Positions 9,246-17,107 of a DNA stretch of 64,000 nt are shown here, piece by piece. The stretch is from Rhodococcus sp. OK519 (GTDB lineage: Bacteria; Actinomycetota; Actinomycetes; Mycobacteriales; Mycobacteriaceae), in assembly GCF_003051005.1 (NCBI RefSeq), contig NZ_QAOW01000001.1:372001-436000 (forward strand). The letters run 5' to 3'. The notes beneath the pieces were generated by a model. That model did no database searches and was not told the DNA's origin. It saw nothing but the letters and a program-made list of their open reading frames with translations. The position numbers and the translations under genes were made by a program. How positions within the stretch are numbered: the first letter of the stretch is position 1; each line of letters starts with the position of its first letter.

Positions 9246-10448
9246 ATGAGCAGTACCGAGAACGTCGTCGGTCCTATCGTGATCGTCGGGGCCGGGCTGG
9301 CCGCTGTCCGCGCGGCAGAGGAACTGCGCCAGTCCGGGTACGACGGCGACCTGGTCGTCGTTGGCGACGAGGCGCACCTGCCGTACGACCGGCCTCCGCT
9401 GTCGAAGGACGTCGTCCGCGGTGAGAACGACGACACCACGCTGCGGCCGCAGGAGTTCTTCGACGAGCAGCGGATCGAATTGCGTCTCGGGTCCGCCGCG
9501 ACCCGACTCGACCGTGAGGCGCGTCGGCTGAGCCTGGCCGACGGCAGTGAGATCGCGTACGGCGAGTTGATCGTCGCGACGGGCCTGACTCCGCGCCGCA
9601 TCCCCGGGCTCCCGGATCTCGCGGGCGTGCACGTGCTGCGTTCGATCGACGAAAGCCGTGCTCTGCGAGCCGAACTCGGTGCGGGCAAGCGTGCGCTGGT
9701 GGTCGGGGCCGGGTTCATCGGCTGCGAGTTGGCGGCCAGCATGCGGGGGCTCGGACTCGAGGTGGTCCTGGTGGAGCCGCAGTCGGCGCCGCTCGCGTCG
9801 GTCCTCGGCGAACAGGTGGGCGCGCTCGTGGGCCGGATGCACGTCGAGGCAGGCGTCGACCTCCGCGCGGGTGTCGGGCTGGCGTCGCTCACCGGTGAGG
9901 GACGCGTGACCGGTGCCGTGCTGTCCGACGGCACCGAACTCGAGGTCGACGTCGTCGCGATCGGAATCGGCTCGGTGCCGGTCACCGAGTGGCTCGACGA
10001 CTCCGGAATCGAACTGGACAACGGGGTGGTGTGCGACGAGGTGGGCCGTACCGGGGATCCGCACGTCTGGGCCATCGGCGACGTCGCGTCCTGGCGTCAC
10101 GCGGCGGGCGGGCACAAGCGCGTCGAGCACTGGAGCAATGCCGGTGACCAGGCGAAGATCCTTGCCGGCGCGCTCACCGGTACGGGGGATTCGAACGCTC
10201 CCACTCAGGTCCCCTACTTCTGGAGCGACCAGTACGACCTCAAGATTCAGGCTCTCGGCACGGTGTCGGCCACCGACGACGTCCACGTGATCAAGGACGA
10301 CGGCCGCAAGTTCGTCGTGTACTACTCGCGCGGCGGCGCGCTCACCGCCGTGGTCGGCGCGGGATCGGCCGGTGCGGTCATGAAGATGCGCGCCAAGATC
10401 GCGGCCGGTGCGCCCATCGGGGAACTGCTCGAGTCCGCCCCTGCCTGA
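9246..10448 (+). CDS. Ferredoxin reductase, NAD(P)/FAD-dependent (Rv0688-like)
   Basis: A 400-aa flavoprotein of the rubredoxin/ferredoxin reductase family (rhodocoxin-, putidaredoxin-reductase type), passing electrons from NAD(P)H to a ferredoxin for a monooxygenase or cytochrome P450. Visible are GAGLAAVRAAEELR (FAD Rossmann, residues about 15-28), PYDRPPLSKD, the NAD Rossmann GAGFIGCELAASMRGLG (about 148-164), and WAIGDVASW (about 275). ATG 9246 is chosen with GGAGGGG 9 bp upstream; an in-frame ATG at 9237 is too close. The tuf-side position matches Rv0688, which lies near tuf and mft in Mycobacterium tuberculosis. A KstR box suggests sterol-induced expression. Confidence 0.88.
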   Translation: MSSTENVVGPIVIVGAGLAAVRAAEELRQSGYDGDLVVVGDEAHLPYDRPPLSKDVVRGENDDTTLRPQEFFDEQRIELRLGSAATRLDREARRLSLADGSEIAYGELIVATGLTPRRIPGLPDLAGVHVLRSIDESRALRAELGAGKRALVVGAGFIGCELAASMRGLGLEVVLVEPQSAPLASVLGEQVGALVGRMHVEAGVDLRAGVGLASLTGEGRVTGAVLSDGTELEVDVVAIGIGSVPVTEWLDDSGIELDNGVVCDEVGRTGDPHVWAIGDVASWRHAAGGHKRVEHWSNAGDQAKILAGALTGTGDSNAPTQVPYFWSDQYDLKIQALGTVSATDDVHVIKDDGRKFVVYYSRGGALTAVVGAGSAGAVMKMRAKIAAGAPIGELLESAPA

Positions 10449-10466
10449 GCGGGCTAGATTTGTCGG

Positions 10467-11234
10467 GTGATCGTTGCGCTCATCGACTCGGGTCTGGGAC
10501 TGCTGCCGACGTCTGCCTGGCTGCGTCGCCTGCGTCCGGACCTCGATCTGATGCTGTCGCTCGATCCGGACGGCGCACCGTGGGGTCCGCGTGACGAACG
10601 GTGGGTGATCGACCGGGTCGTCGGCACCGCCCGCCGGGCGGTGGACCGTGGGGCCGAGGTCGTGGTGCTGCCGTGCAACACGGCGAGCGTCACGGCGCTC
10701 GACCACGTGCGTGCGGAACTCGGTGACGGGATCCCCGTGATCGGCACGGTGCCCGCGATCAAGCCGGCCGCGGCGGCGTGCGATTCGGTGGCCATCTGGG
10801 CCACGGCGGCGACCACGGCGAGCGACTACCAGGCCAATCTCGTCGAGCAGTTCGCGAACGGCAGTTCGGTGGTGGGCGTCGCGTGTCACGGACTGGCGGA
10901 CGCGATCGACCTCGGCGACGTCGAAGCGGCACGGGCGGCGATCGCGGCAGCGGCCGCCCACACCCCGAGCGACGTCACCGGCGTCGTGCTCGGCTGTACG
11001 CACTACCCGCTCGTGGCCGACGAGATCGCTGCACATCTGCCGGAGGGTGTGGTGTTGTTCGACAGCGCGGAGGCCGTGGCAGCCCAGACCCTGCGGCGTA
11101 TCGACGCGCTCGGACGCGACACGACCGGGCAGGGGACCGTCGAGGTCCTACTGAGTGGGACTCGCGGAAAACTGCCGATCAGTGCCGCGAGTTTCGACGC
11201 CGGACGACTGCTCCTCGCCGCGCCGTCACGCTGA
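10467..11234 (+). CDS. Glutamate racemase-like (Asp/Glu racemase family) protein
   Basis: A 255-aa member of the MurI/aspartate-glutamate racemase family, which interconverts L- and D-glutamate for peptidoglycan. It keeps the DSGLGLLP start (Asp7), the first catalytic-cysteine motif LPCNTAS (Cys70) and the second, GCTHYPL (Cys177, with the following His), so it is likely active. The start is a GTG 18 bp after the ferredoxin reductase stop. A housekeeping murI is normally elsewhere (near rph in this order), so this may be a second racemase; that cannot be tested inside the window. Confidence 0.78.
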   Translation: MIVALIDSGLGLLPTSAWLRRLRPDLDLMLSLDPDGAPWGPRDERWVIDRVVGTARRAVDRGAEVVVLPCNTASVTALDHVRAELGDGIPVIGTVPAIKPAAAACDSVAIWATAATTASDYQANLVEQFANGSSVVGVACHGLADAIDLGDVEAARAAIAAAAAHTPSDVTGVVLGCTHYPLVADEIAAHLPEGVVLFDSAEAVAAQTLRRIDALGRDTTGQGTVEVLLSGTRGKLPISAASFDAGRLLLAAPSR

Positions 11235-11253
11235 CGACCGACTACCGGGCGCG

Positions 11254-11862
11254 TCAGCCCAGTTGCACCATTCCCGCGGCAACGACCTCGGCCACGGGGT
11301 CGAGTTCGTCCCGGTGATGTCGGGGGATGTCGTCGAGGTCGCGCATCCGATCGTTGCTCGCCGCCGAGAACATCGCCGCGACCCATGCGTTCGCGCACGC
11401 ACGCAGAGTTCCGGGACGTACCGGCGCTGCGGCGCTGGCCTCGAGGATCCGCACCGTCGCGTCGTGCAGGTACGACCGGAACCGGCGGAGCGAGTCGCGG
11501 ACGTCGGGGTGGGATTCGGCCTCGCGCCAGATGATCACCCGCATCACCGACGAATGGTGGTCGCGCAGGTTGAGAGCGTTGTCGAGGTTCACCAGGCTGG
11601 TGGCGGGATCGCCGGGTGCGACGAGGTGGGTGAGGTCGTCGAGCGGTTCGGTGGGCAGTCGCTCGTCGAGCAGAGCGGTGAGGATGTCGGCCTTGGTGGG
11701 GAAGTAGTAGAAGATCAGGCCCTTCGGCACGCCGGCGGCCTGCGCGACGGCGGCCGTGGACGTCGCGTCGAACCCGCGGGCAGCGATGAGCGTTTCCGCC
11801 GCGTCGAGGATCGCCTCGCGAGCGTCCCCGTCGATCTTGGCGCTGCGCCGGCGGTGCGGCAT
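11254..11862 (-). CDS. TetR-family transcriptional regulator
   Basis: A 202-aa TetR regulator with a clear N-terminal HTH (AREAILDAAETLIAARGFDATSTAAVAQAAGVPKGLIFYYFPTKADIL summarised; residues about 14-60) and an all-helical ligand domain. It follows the SPW-repeat gene on the same strand by 70 bp and probably shares its transcript. An imperfect palindrome upstream of that gene (12349-12362) is a candidate autoregulatory site. The ligand is not predictable. Confidence 0.88.
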   Translation of the reverse strand: MPHRRRSAKIDGDAREAILDAAETLIAARGFDATSTAAVAQAAGVPKGLIFYYFPTKADILTALLDERLPTEPLDDLTHLVAPGDPATSLVNLDNALNLRDHHSSVMRVIIWREAESHPDVRDSLRRFRSYLHDATVRILEASAAAPVRPGTLRACANAWVAAMFSAASNDRMRDLDDIPRHHRDELDPVAEVVAAGMVQLG

Positions 11863-11932
11863 GGGGTCCTCCGGTCGGACGGCGATGGGGCGAGGACACT
11901 CGGTCCCCGTCCCACCACGAAACGGGAAAGGG

Positions 11933-12295
11933 TCAGTGGGCCGCCACCCCTCCGTGCCCGTGCATCCGGGCGCTCATCGCCGGCATGCCGACGACGGAGA
12001 CCACCACGGCGAGCGCGCCGACCACCCAGGCGGTCCAGGATGCCCCGGCCATGCCGTGGAAGTTCATCACCCATGGGGAGATGAACATCAGCACGCCGAG
12101 GACGCCCATCGCGTAGTCGGCGGCGACCATCTCGGGCCGGGCCATGTGAGCCAAGCCGGCCAGCGCGACGAGCACGCCGAGAACGATCAGCGACCACCGA
12201 GCACCGGTGTTGGTGTCGAGCCACAGTGGCGAGAGGGCTGCGTAGGCGCCGATGATGACGGCCGCGTAGTCCTGCCAACGAGTTGATGCCTTCAT
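11933..12295 (-). CDS. SPW-repeat integral membrane protein
   Basis: A 120-aa four-helix membrane protein carrying two SPW-type motifs, SPLWL (about residue 22) and SPWVMNF (about residue 73), the hallmark of SPW-repeat proteins, which contain two copies of a two-helix unit. The C-terminus is His/Gly-rich (ARMHGHGGVAAH). The family has no established function. It lies upstream of and in line with the TetR gene. Confidence 0.83.
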   Translation of the reverse strand: MKASTRWQDYAAVIIGAYAALSPLWLDTNTGARWSLIVLGVLVALAGLAHMARPEMVAADYAMGVLGVLMFISPWVMNFHGMAGASWTAWVVGALAVVVSVVGMPAMSARMHGHGGVAAH

Positions 12296-12348
12296 GTCCG
12301 GCCTCCTCAGGGAAAGGGTTGTGTCCTCCCCTTCAGTGTCACGCTGAC

Positions 12349-12362
12349 TGACCGGCCGATCA
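12349..12362. promoter_or_regulatory. Candidate TetR operator
   Basis: TGACCGGCCGATCA is an inverted repeat with one mismatched pair, 54 bp upstream of the SPW-repeat start, inside the longer string CTGACTGACCGGCCGATCA. Size and position fit a TetR site for the regulator encoded at 11254-11862; this is positional inference. Confidence 0.4.
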
Positions 12363-12419
12363 ATGCTGTCCGGATTGCACTCGTATCACGGGTTCGCGCA
12401 GTTCGGGCCACGTTTTTGT

Positions 12420-12470
12420 GGCCGAATGTCACATCCGTCCAGTCCAACTGGACCGGGGTGACATTCGGCC
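12420..12470. repeat. Nested inverted repeat, 13-bp perfect arms
   Basis: GGCCGAATGTCAC (12420-12432) is repeated exactly in inverted orientation at 12458-12470. Between them lies a second inverted pair, GTCCAG (12437-12442) and CTGGAC (12448-12453). No T-run follows on either strand, so it is not a simple terminator. It lies between the kshB terminator and the SPW-repeat gene promoter. It may be a regulator site or a small mobile-element relic. Confidence 0.75.
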
Positions 12471-12490
12471 GGAGAAGGTGGGGCAACGCA

Positions 12491-12528
12491 AAGGGCCCGA
12501 CCCCACCGGACGGTGGAATCGGGCCCTT
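12491..12528 (-). terminator. Probable kshB terminator
   Basis: AAGGGCCCGA (12491-12500) pairs with TCGGGCCCTT (12519-12528), with an inner CCACC/GGTGG stem closed by GGAC. Read on the minus strand it is followed by TTTGCGTTG, a weak T-run. It is 60 bp past the kshB stop. Confidence 0.7.
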
Positions 12529-12535
12529 CTAGGAA

Positions 12536-12587
12536 CGGGTGCCGAGTACGGGTGCCGAGTACGGGTGCCGAGTACAGGTGCCGAGTA
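12536..12587. repeat. 13-bp tandem repeat, four copies, abutting kshB stop
   Basis: CGGGTGCCGAGTA is present three times exactly (12536-12548, 12549-12561, 12562-12574) and once with a G-to-A change (12575-12587). The array ends at the base before the kshB stop codon (12588-12590) and fills the space up to the terminator hairpin. Confidence 0.93.
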
Positions 12588-13643
12588 TCAGAACTCGATT
12601 TTCAAGTGATCGCTCACCGGCTTGGCCTGGCAGCCCAGGATGTAGCCGTTGTCGATGTCCTCCTGGTCGAGCACGCCGGCGTGCTCCATGGAGACCTCAC
12701 CCTCGAGGACGGTGCAGGCGCATGAGCCGCACTCGCCTTCCTGGCAGGAGTAGGGCACGTCCAGGCCCTTCGACAGCATGACGTCGACGAGGGTCTGCTT
12801 GCGCGGCCACGGGAAGCTGTGCGATTCGCCGTCGAGTTCGATCTCGACAGTGGCGGCGTCGGCGGCCTCCTCGTCGGTGACCTCCTCGAGCTCGACATCC
12901 TTGAAGGGATCGCCGGCGAGCGAGTTGAACACCTCGGCATGGACCTGTGCGCGCGGCATGCCTGCCTGAGCCAGTGCCTCGTGGACGGTGTCCATGAAGG
13001 GGCCGGGGCCACACATGAACGCCTCGTGCGAGGTGAAGGGCGCCGCGAGGGTCGCGATCTGGGCGGCGGTGGGCAGGCCCTGGATGCTCTCGACCCAGTG
13101 GAGGATCGTGAGGCGATCGCTGTGCTTGGTGGCCAGCTCGCGCAGTTCGGCCGCGAAGATCACGGACTTCTCGTCGCGGTTGGCGTAGACGAGGACGACC
13201 TTGCCCTTGCCCTCGGTCAGCGCCGACTTGAGGATCGACATGACCGGGGTGATGCCGCTACCCGCGCCGAAGAGCAGGAAGTCGTGGTCGAACGACTTGG
13301 GGGTGAAGACGCCGGAGGGGGGCAGCACCTCGAGCTGGTCGCCCACGGAGACGTGGTCGCACAGCCAATTGGAGCCGTAGCCGTCGGCGGTCCGCTTGAC
13401 GGTGACCTTGGGGGCGTCGTCGGTGAACGGCGAGCTCGCGAGGGAGTAGCAGCGGGCGACCGAGCCGGTCTGATCGCTCGGGATGCGCAGCGTCAGGAAC
13501 TGTCCGGGCTTGTACTGGAACTTGCTCTTCATGTCCGCGGGGACGTCGAAGACCAGCGACCGCGAGTCGGGGGTTTCCTCGATAACCCCGGACACGGTGA
13601 GTACCGCGGATCGAGAGCTGTGCGGCACGTCGATAGTGGTCAT
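12588..13643 (-). CDS. kshB: 3-ketosteroid 9-alpha-hydroxylase reductase component KshB
   Basis: A 351-aa class IA oxygenase reductase that passes electrons from NADH through FAD and a plant-type [2Fe-2S] cluster to the KshA Rieske oxygenase, opening steroid ring B. Order of domains: FAD-binding (RCYSLAS, about residues 63-69), NAD-binding (GAGSGITPVMS about 126; MCGPGPFM about 210), then C-terminal ferredoxin with CxxxxCxxC in SCQEGECGSCACTVLEG and a distant GCQAK cysteine. A perfect KstR box lies 39 bp upstream of the ATG. The same family includes phenylacetyl-CoA and Hmp-type reductases, but sequence plus KstR site favour KshB. Confidence 0.88.
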   Translation of the reverse strand: MTTIDVPHSSRSAVLTVSGVIEETPDSRSLVFDVPADMKSKFQYKPGQFLTLRIPSDQTGSVARCYSLASSPFTDDAPKVTVKRTADGYGSNWLCDHVSVGDQLEVLPPSGVFTPKSFDHDFLLFGAGSGITPVMSILKSALTEGKGKVVLVYANRDEKSVIFAAELRELATKHSDRLTILHWVESIQGLPTAAQIATLAAPFTSHEAFMCGPGPFMDTVHEALAQAGMPRAQVHAEVFNSLAGDPFKDVELEEVTDEEAADAATVEIELDGESHSFPWPRKQTLVDVMLSKGLDVPYSCQEGECGSCACTVLEGEVSMEHAGVLDQEDIDNGYILGCQAKPVSDHLKIEF

Positions 13644-13681
13644 GCGAACTCTGGTCCTCTCGTGGATCAGGTTAGAACGTT

Positions 13682-13695
13682 TAGAACGTGTTCTA
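13682..13695. promoter_or_regulatory. KstR operator of kshB
   Basis: TAGAACGTGTTCTA fits TnnAACnnGTTnnA; arms are perfect apart from the central GT. An extra half-site-like TTAGAACGT directly precedes it (13672-13680). Located 39 bp upstream of the kshB start. Confidence 0.85.
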
Positions 13696-13802
13696 GTTTC
13701 AGCGTATCAGCGTAGCGACGCTACCGGGGGGATGGTAATTCTCCTCTTCCGGCTCCCGCTGATCGGGAGCATCCTCGAGAGTGGGAACCGCCTCTCGAGC
13801 GC

Positions 13803-14606
13803 TCAGGCCTCGAGGACGAGCCAGCCGCCGTGGTGCTCGAAGACCTCGAACGGGCGTCCCGTCGACATGCCGATTTCCTGCAGCTTACGTGCGTCGAAGG
13901 TGCGGACGTGCCCGTGGCAGGCGGTGGCCTCGTCCTCGTACGGCACCGCGATGACGACGCGTTCGCGCGCGATCCGCAGGGCCTCCGCGACGACGTCGGC
14001 GCCGGTCTCGGGGTCGACGTGCTCGAGGAGGTGGACCGCGGTCACGGTATCGGCGCTGTCGTCGGGCACCGGGACGCTCGCGGCGTCGCACACGAGCGTG
14101 TCGATCGGGACGCCGAGGCGGGGTGCGACGGCTTCGAGCAGCGTCATCGTGCCCGGCAGGATGTCGGTGGCCGTGACCGGAACGCCGGCGCGGGCCAGGC
14201 GCAGCGGCAGGAACCCGAAACACGAGCCCAGGTCGAGTACCGAGCCCCGGACCAGTTCGGCGGCCTTGTCGTGGATGGGGGCGAAGTCCGCGGTGCCGTT
14301 CTGGAGTTCTTCGAGCGAGTTCCGGTAGTAGACCGTCCAGGACTCGAGGGCGTCCGGCACCGTCGACCGGACCAGCCCGACCATCGTGAGTTCGAACTCG
14401 GCCTGGCCGAAGCTCGCATCCCCGATCGAGGAAGTGACCTCGGCGACCAGCCGCTCGCTGAGAGCGTCGGGACCCAGCGAGTGCCGCACATGCAACGAAT
14501 CGCCTGTCCTGGTGAGCGTGATCGGCCCGCTCGGGATGCGTTCGACGGTGACGTGGTCGTGCGACCACCGCCCGGGGGCGCAGGGTGCCAGCGAGTCAAG
14601 CGTCAT
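13803..14606 (-). CDS. mftM: Mycofactocin oligosaccharide methyltransferase MftM
   Basis: A 267-aa SAM-dependent class I methyltransferase. The SAM motif I is VLDLGSCFGFLPLRLA (about residues 117-132), followed by TATDILPG and a late TAVHLLEHVDP. MftM is known in mycobacteria to methylate the glucose chain of mycofactocin. The ATG at 14606 overlaps the mftR stop as ATGA, so the two are translationally coupled, and mftR adjoins the mft operon. The N-terminal 90 residues before the methyltransferase fold are not of a type I can name. Identity rests on context plus fold. Confidence 0.82.
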   Translation of the reverse strand: MTLDSLAPCAPGRWSHDHVTVERIPSGPITLTRTGDSLHVRHSLGPDALSERLVAEVTSSIGDASFGQAEFELTMVGLVRSTVPDALESWTVYYRNSLEELQNGTADFAPIHDKAAELVRGSVLDLGSCFGFLPLRLARAGVPVTATDILPGTMTLLEAVAPRLGVPIDTLVCDAASVPVPDDSADTVTAVHLLEHVDPETGADVVAEALRIARERVVIAVPYEDEATACHGHVRTFDARKLQEIGMSTGRPFEVFEHHGGWLVLEA

Positions 14607-15238
14607 GGTGAGCGGGTCCCGTTCAGTAGTGGCTCGTGTAGTTCGGACAGCCCGGTGTAGAGCATGCGACTGCCCTTCGCGAGCAGGTCGATCAGGTCGA
14701 GTGAGTCGTCGGTCAGCCACGTCTCGTACGCGCCGAGCGCGACGCCGAGCATCATGTAGCCGACTGTTCGGGGCAGTTGGTCGGTGGGCTCGAGTCCGAG
14801 TCGGCGGGCGACGTACTCGGCGATCACCTTGCGCCAACCGTCGTACATCACCACCGAGTACGCCTGTAGTGCCGGAACGACGAAGATCAGTTCCATCCGC
14901 CGGCGATGGCCCTCGGCGACCTCGGGCGGGAAGGTGTTGAACGCCATCACCGCCGAGACGAGGGTGTCGAGGATCGACACGTCCTCGGGCATCTCCGCGA
15001 GCAGGGTGCGCATCTCCGACATGTGGGCGTCGAAGTCGCCCCACGGAACCGCGTTCTTGGACGGGAAGTACCGGAAGAACGTGCGACGCGCGATTCCCGC
15101 GGCCTCGGCGATGTCGTCGACGCTCGTTTCCTCGAACCCGCGGGCAGCGAACAGGTCGATGCCGACCGCGGCGATGCGGTCACGTGTCGTGGTCGGTCTC
15201 CTACCGATCCGCGACGACGGGTTCCTGCGAGTTCGCAC
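14603..15238 (-). CDS. mftR: Mycofactocin system TetR regulator MftR
   Basis: A 211-aa TetR-family repressor of the mycofactocin cluster. The HTH region reads TTTRDRIAAVGIDLFAARGF with ETSVDDIAEAAGIARRTFFRYFPSKNAVPWG, matching MftR. The GTG at 15238 has AAGGAGG 7 bp upstream; an earlier in-frame GTG at 15256 overlaps that ribosome site and is less likely. In mycobacteria MftR binds the mft promoter and is released by acyl-CoA ligands. It is divergent from mftA across a 124-bp region with two inverted repeats. Confidence 0.92.
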   Translation of the reverse strand: MRTRRNPSSRIGRRPTTTRDRIAAVGIDLFAARGFEETSVDDIAEAAGIARRTFFRYFPSKNAVPWGDFDAHMSEMRTLLAEMPEDVSILDTLVSAVMAFNTFPPEVAEGHRRRMELIFVVPALQAYSVVMYDGWRKVIAEYVARRLGLEPTDQLPRTVGYMMLGVALGAYETWLTDDSLDLIDLLAKGSRMLYTGLSELHEPLLNGTRSP

Positions 15239-15287
15239 GTGTGTGTCCTCCTTCACTAGTCATTGTGCACCCGATGCCATTACAGTG

Positions 15288-15316
15288 GTGAGTCGAGTCA
15301 CAGTGAAGAAGTCACT
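15288..15316. promoter_or_regulatory. Candidate MftR operator pair
   Basis: Two adjacent inverted repeats share GTGA/TCAC half-sites: GTGAGTCGAGTCAC (15288-15301) and AGTGAAGAAGTCACT (15302-15316, perfect 5-bp arms). They lie between the divergent mftR and mftA genes, 47 bp before the mftA ATG, where a repressor of both would sit. Confidence 0.65.
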
Positions 15317-15362
15317 ATGACCGCAGATCCCGCTGTTGGGGTCCGATTTGGAGGAGGAATCG

Positions 15363-15455
15363 ATGTCCGATCGCGACAACGTCACCGAGAGCCAGCTCGT
15401 CGAGGAGTCCCTCGTGGAAGAGGTTTCCATCGACGGCATGTGCGGCGTGTACTGA
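15363..15455 (+). CDS. mftA: Mycofactocin precursor peptide MftA
   Basis: A 30-residue RiPP precursor with the sequence start MSDRDNVTESQLVEESLVEE and the conserved C-terminus VSIDGMCGVY. The terminal Val-Tyr pair is decarboxylated and cross-linked by MftC, cut out by MftE and becomes the redox core of mycofactocin. A strong GGAGGAGGA sits 5 bp before the ATG. The acidic leader (ESQLVEESLVEE) is the part bound by MftB. The gene is followed by mftB after 2 bp. Confidence 0.97.
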   Translation: MSDRDNVTESQLVEESLVEEVSIDGMCGVY

Positions 15456-15457
15456 TC

Positions 15458-15760
15458 GTGTCCGAACAGGCCCTCGGCTCCGGCTCGTCGGCCGGCACGA
15501 TCGATCTCGACGCGGCGTGGAAGCTTCATCCGCAGGTGGCGCTGCGCCCCGAGCCATTCGGGGCGCTGCTCTACCACTTCGGGACGCGCAAGCTGTCGTT
15601 CCTGAAGAACCGGACCATCGTCGAGATCGTCGAATCTCTGCCCGAGCACCCGGACGTCCGGGCAGCTCTGCGGGCCCACGGCATCGAGGAGGATGCGGCA
15701 CGGCCGTATCTGCGCGCCCTCGGCACCCTGGCCGACTCGCACATGATCGTGCCGTCCTGA
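15458..15760 (+). CDS. mftB: Mycofactocin chaperone MftB
   Basis: A 100-aa RiPP recognition element protein that binds the MftA leader and presents it to the radical SAM enzyme MftC. Characteristic text is LDAAWKLHPQVALRPEPFGALLYHFGTRKLSFLK followed by a C-terminal winged-helix-like part. The GTG at 15458 is 2 bp after the mftA stop, so translation is likely coupled. Confidence 0.95.
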   Translation: MSEQALGSGSSAGTIDLDAAWKLHPQVALRPEPFGALLYHFGTRKLSFLKNRTIVEIVESLPEHPDVRAALRAHGIEEDAARPYLRALGTLADSHMIVPS

Positions 15761-15821
15761 ACCCAGCCTCTTCTTCACGTTCTGTACCCAACCAGACATT
15801 TCAGATTTGAGGACACAGCCC

Positions 15822-17072
15822 ATGACCTCAGTTCTCGAGCCGCCCGCGACTGCCTCGAGTGCCGTCGCTCCGCTCGTCCCGAAGGTCGGTCGTCTCGTAG
15901 ACCAGTTCGAACTCGGTCTCGACGCCCCGATCTGCCTCACGTGGGAGCTCACCTACGCGTGCAACCTGTCCTGCGTGCACTGCCTGTCGTCCTCGGGGCG
16001 ACGGGATCCACGCGAACTCAGCACCGAGCAGTGCAAGTCGATCATCGACGAGCTGCAGCGCATGCAGGTCTTCTACGTCAACATCGGCGGCGGTGAGCCG
16101 ACCGTCCGCTCGGACTTCTGGGAGCTCGTCGACTACGCGACCGAGCACCAGGTCGGCGTCAAGTTCTCCACCAACGGCGTCAAGATCGACAAGAAAGTCG
16201 CCCAACGCCTCGCAGCGAGCGACTACGTCGACGTCCAGATCTCGCTCGACGGTGCCACCGCCGAGGTGAACGATGCCGTGCGTGGCCCGGGTTCGTTCGC
16301 GATGGCCGTGCGTGCGCTCGAGAACCTCGCGGAGGCGGGATTCAAGGACGCCAAGATCTCCGTCGTCGTCACCCGCGAGAACGTCAGCCAGTTGGACGAG
16401 TTCAAGGCGCTCGCCGACCGCTTCGGTGCGACGCTGCGCATCACGCGTCTGCGTCCCTCAGGTCGCGGTGCCGACGTCTGGGACGAGCTGCATCCCACGC
16501 AGGAACAGCAGCGCGAGCTGTACAGCTGGCTGGTCGCCAACGGTGACGGTGTGCTGACGGGCGACTCGTTCTTCCACCTGTCCGCGTACGGCGACGCACT
16601 GCCGGGCCTCAATCTCTGTGGCGCAGGTCGTGTGGTGTGCCTGATCGACCCGATCGGCGACGTCTACGCGTGCCCGTTCGCGATCCACGACCAGTTCCTC
16701 GCCGGAAATATCGTCTCCGACGGTGGGTTCCAGCAGGTGTGGCAGCACTCGGAGCTGTTCCAGGATCTGCGCTCGCCGCAGACCGGGGGCGCGTGCGCCA
16801 AGTGCGACCACTACGACTCGTGCCGCGGCGGCTGCATGGCCGCCAAGTTCTTCACGGGTCTGCCGATGGACGGCCCGGACCCCGAATGTGTCCAGGGCTA
16901 CGGCGAATCCGCGCTCGCGGCGGATCGCAGCGTGCCGAAGTCCAGCCAGGACCATTCGCGAACCGGTAAGCGCGCCGAGCGTCGCACGCCGCAGGCGCCC
17001 GTCCCGCTTACCCTGCTCACCCGTCCGCCGGCCAAGATCTGCGACGAAAATCCGCTTGCCGGAATGGAATAG
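15822..17072 (+). CDS. mftC: Mycofactocin radical SAM maturase MftC
   Basis: A 416-aa radical SAM/SPASM enzyme that oxidatively decarboxylates the MftA C-terminal tyrosine and then forms the Val-Tyr C-C bond. The SAM [4Fe-4S] ligands are Cys47, Cys51 and Cys54 (TYACNLSCVHC), and the GGGEP motif is NIGGGEPT near residue 93. The C-terminal SPASM domain has clustered cysteines (CGAGRVVC, YACPF, CAKCDHYDSCRGGC) for two auxiliary clusters. The ATG at 15822 follows GAGGA by 8 bp; a TTG at 15807 is less likely. Confidence 0.96.
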   Translation: MTSVLEPPATASSAVAPLVPKVGRLVDQFELGLDAPICLTWELTYACNLSCVHCLSSSGRRDPRELSTEQCKSIIDELQRMQVFYVNIGGGEPTVRSDFWELVDYATEHQVGVKFSTNGVKIDKKVAQRLAASDYVDVQISLDGATAEVNDAVRGPGSFAMAVRALENLAEAGFKDAKISVVVTRENVSQLDEFKALADRFGATLRITRLRPSGRGADVWDELHPTQEQQRELYSWLVANGDGVLTGDSFFHLSAYGDALPGLNLCGAGRVVCLIDPIGDVYACPFAIHDQFLAGNIVSDGGFQQVWQHSELFQDLRSPQTGGACAKCDHYDSCRGGCMAAKFFTGLPMDGPDPECVQGYGESALAADRSVPKSSQDHSRTGKRAERRTPQAPVPLTLLTRPPAKICDENPLAGME

Positions 17073-17107
17073 ACGAACAGTTTCTACTGCAGTACGAGAG
17101 GTTTGAC

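Noticed and set aside
12536-12587. 13-bp array as a CRISPR
   Set aside because: Contiguous units without spacers; simple tandem repeat.
12418-12609. Small plus-strand open frame through the repeats
   Set aside because: Encodes only the tandem repeat and hairpin sequence; no ribosome site, no similarity.
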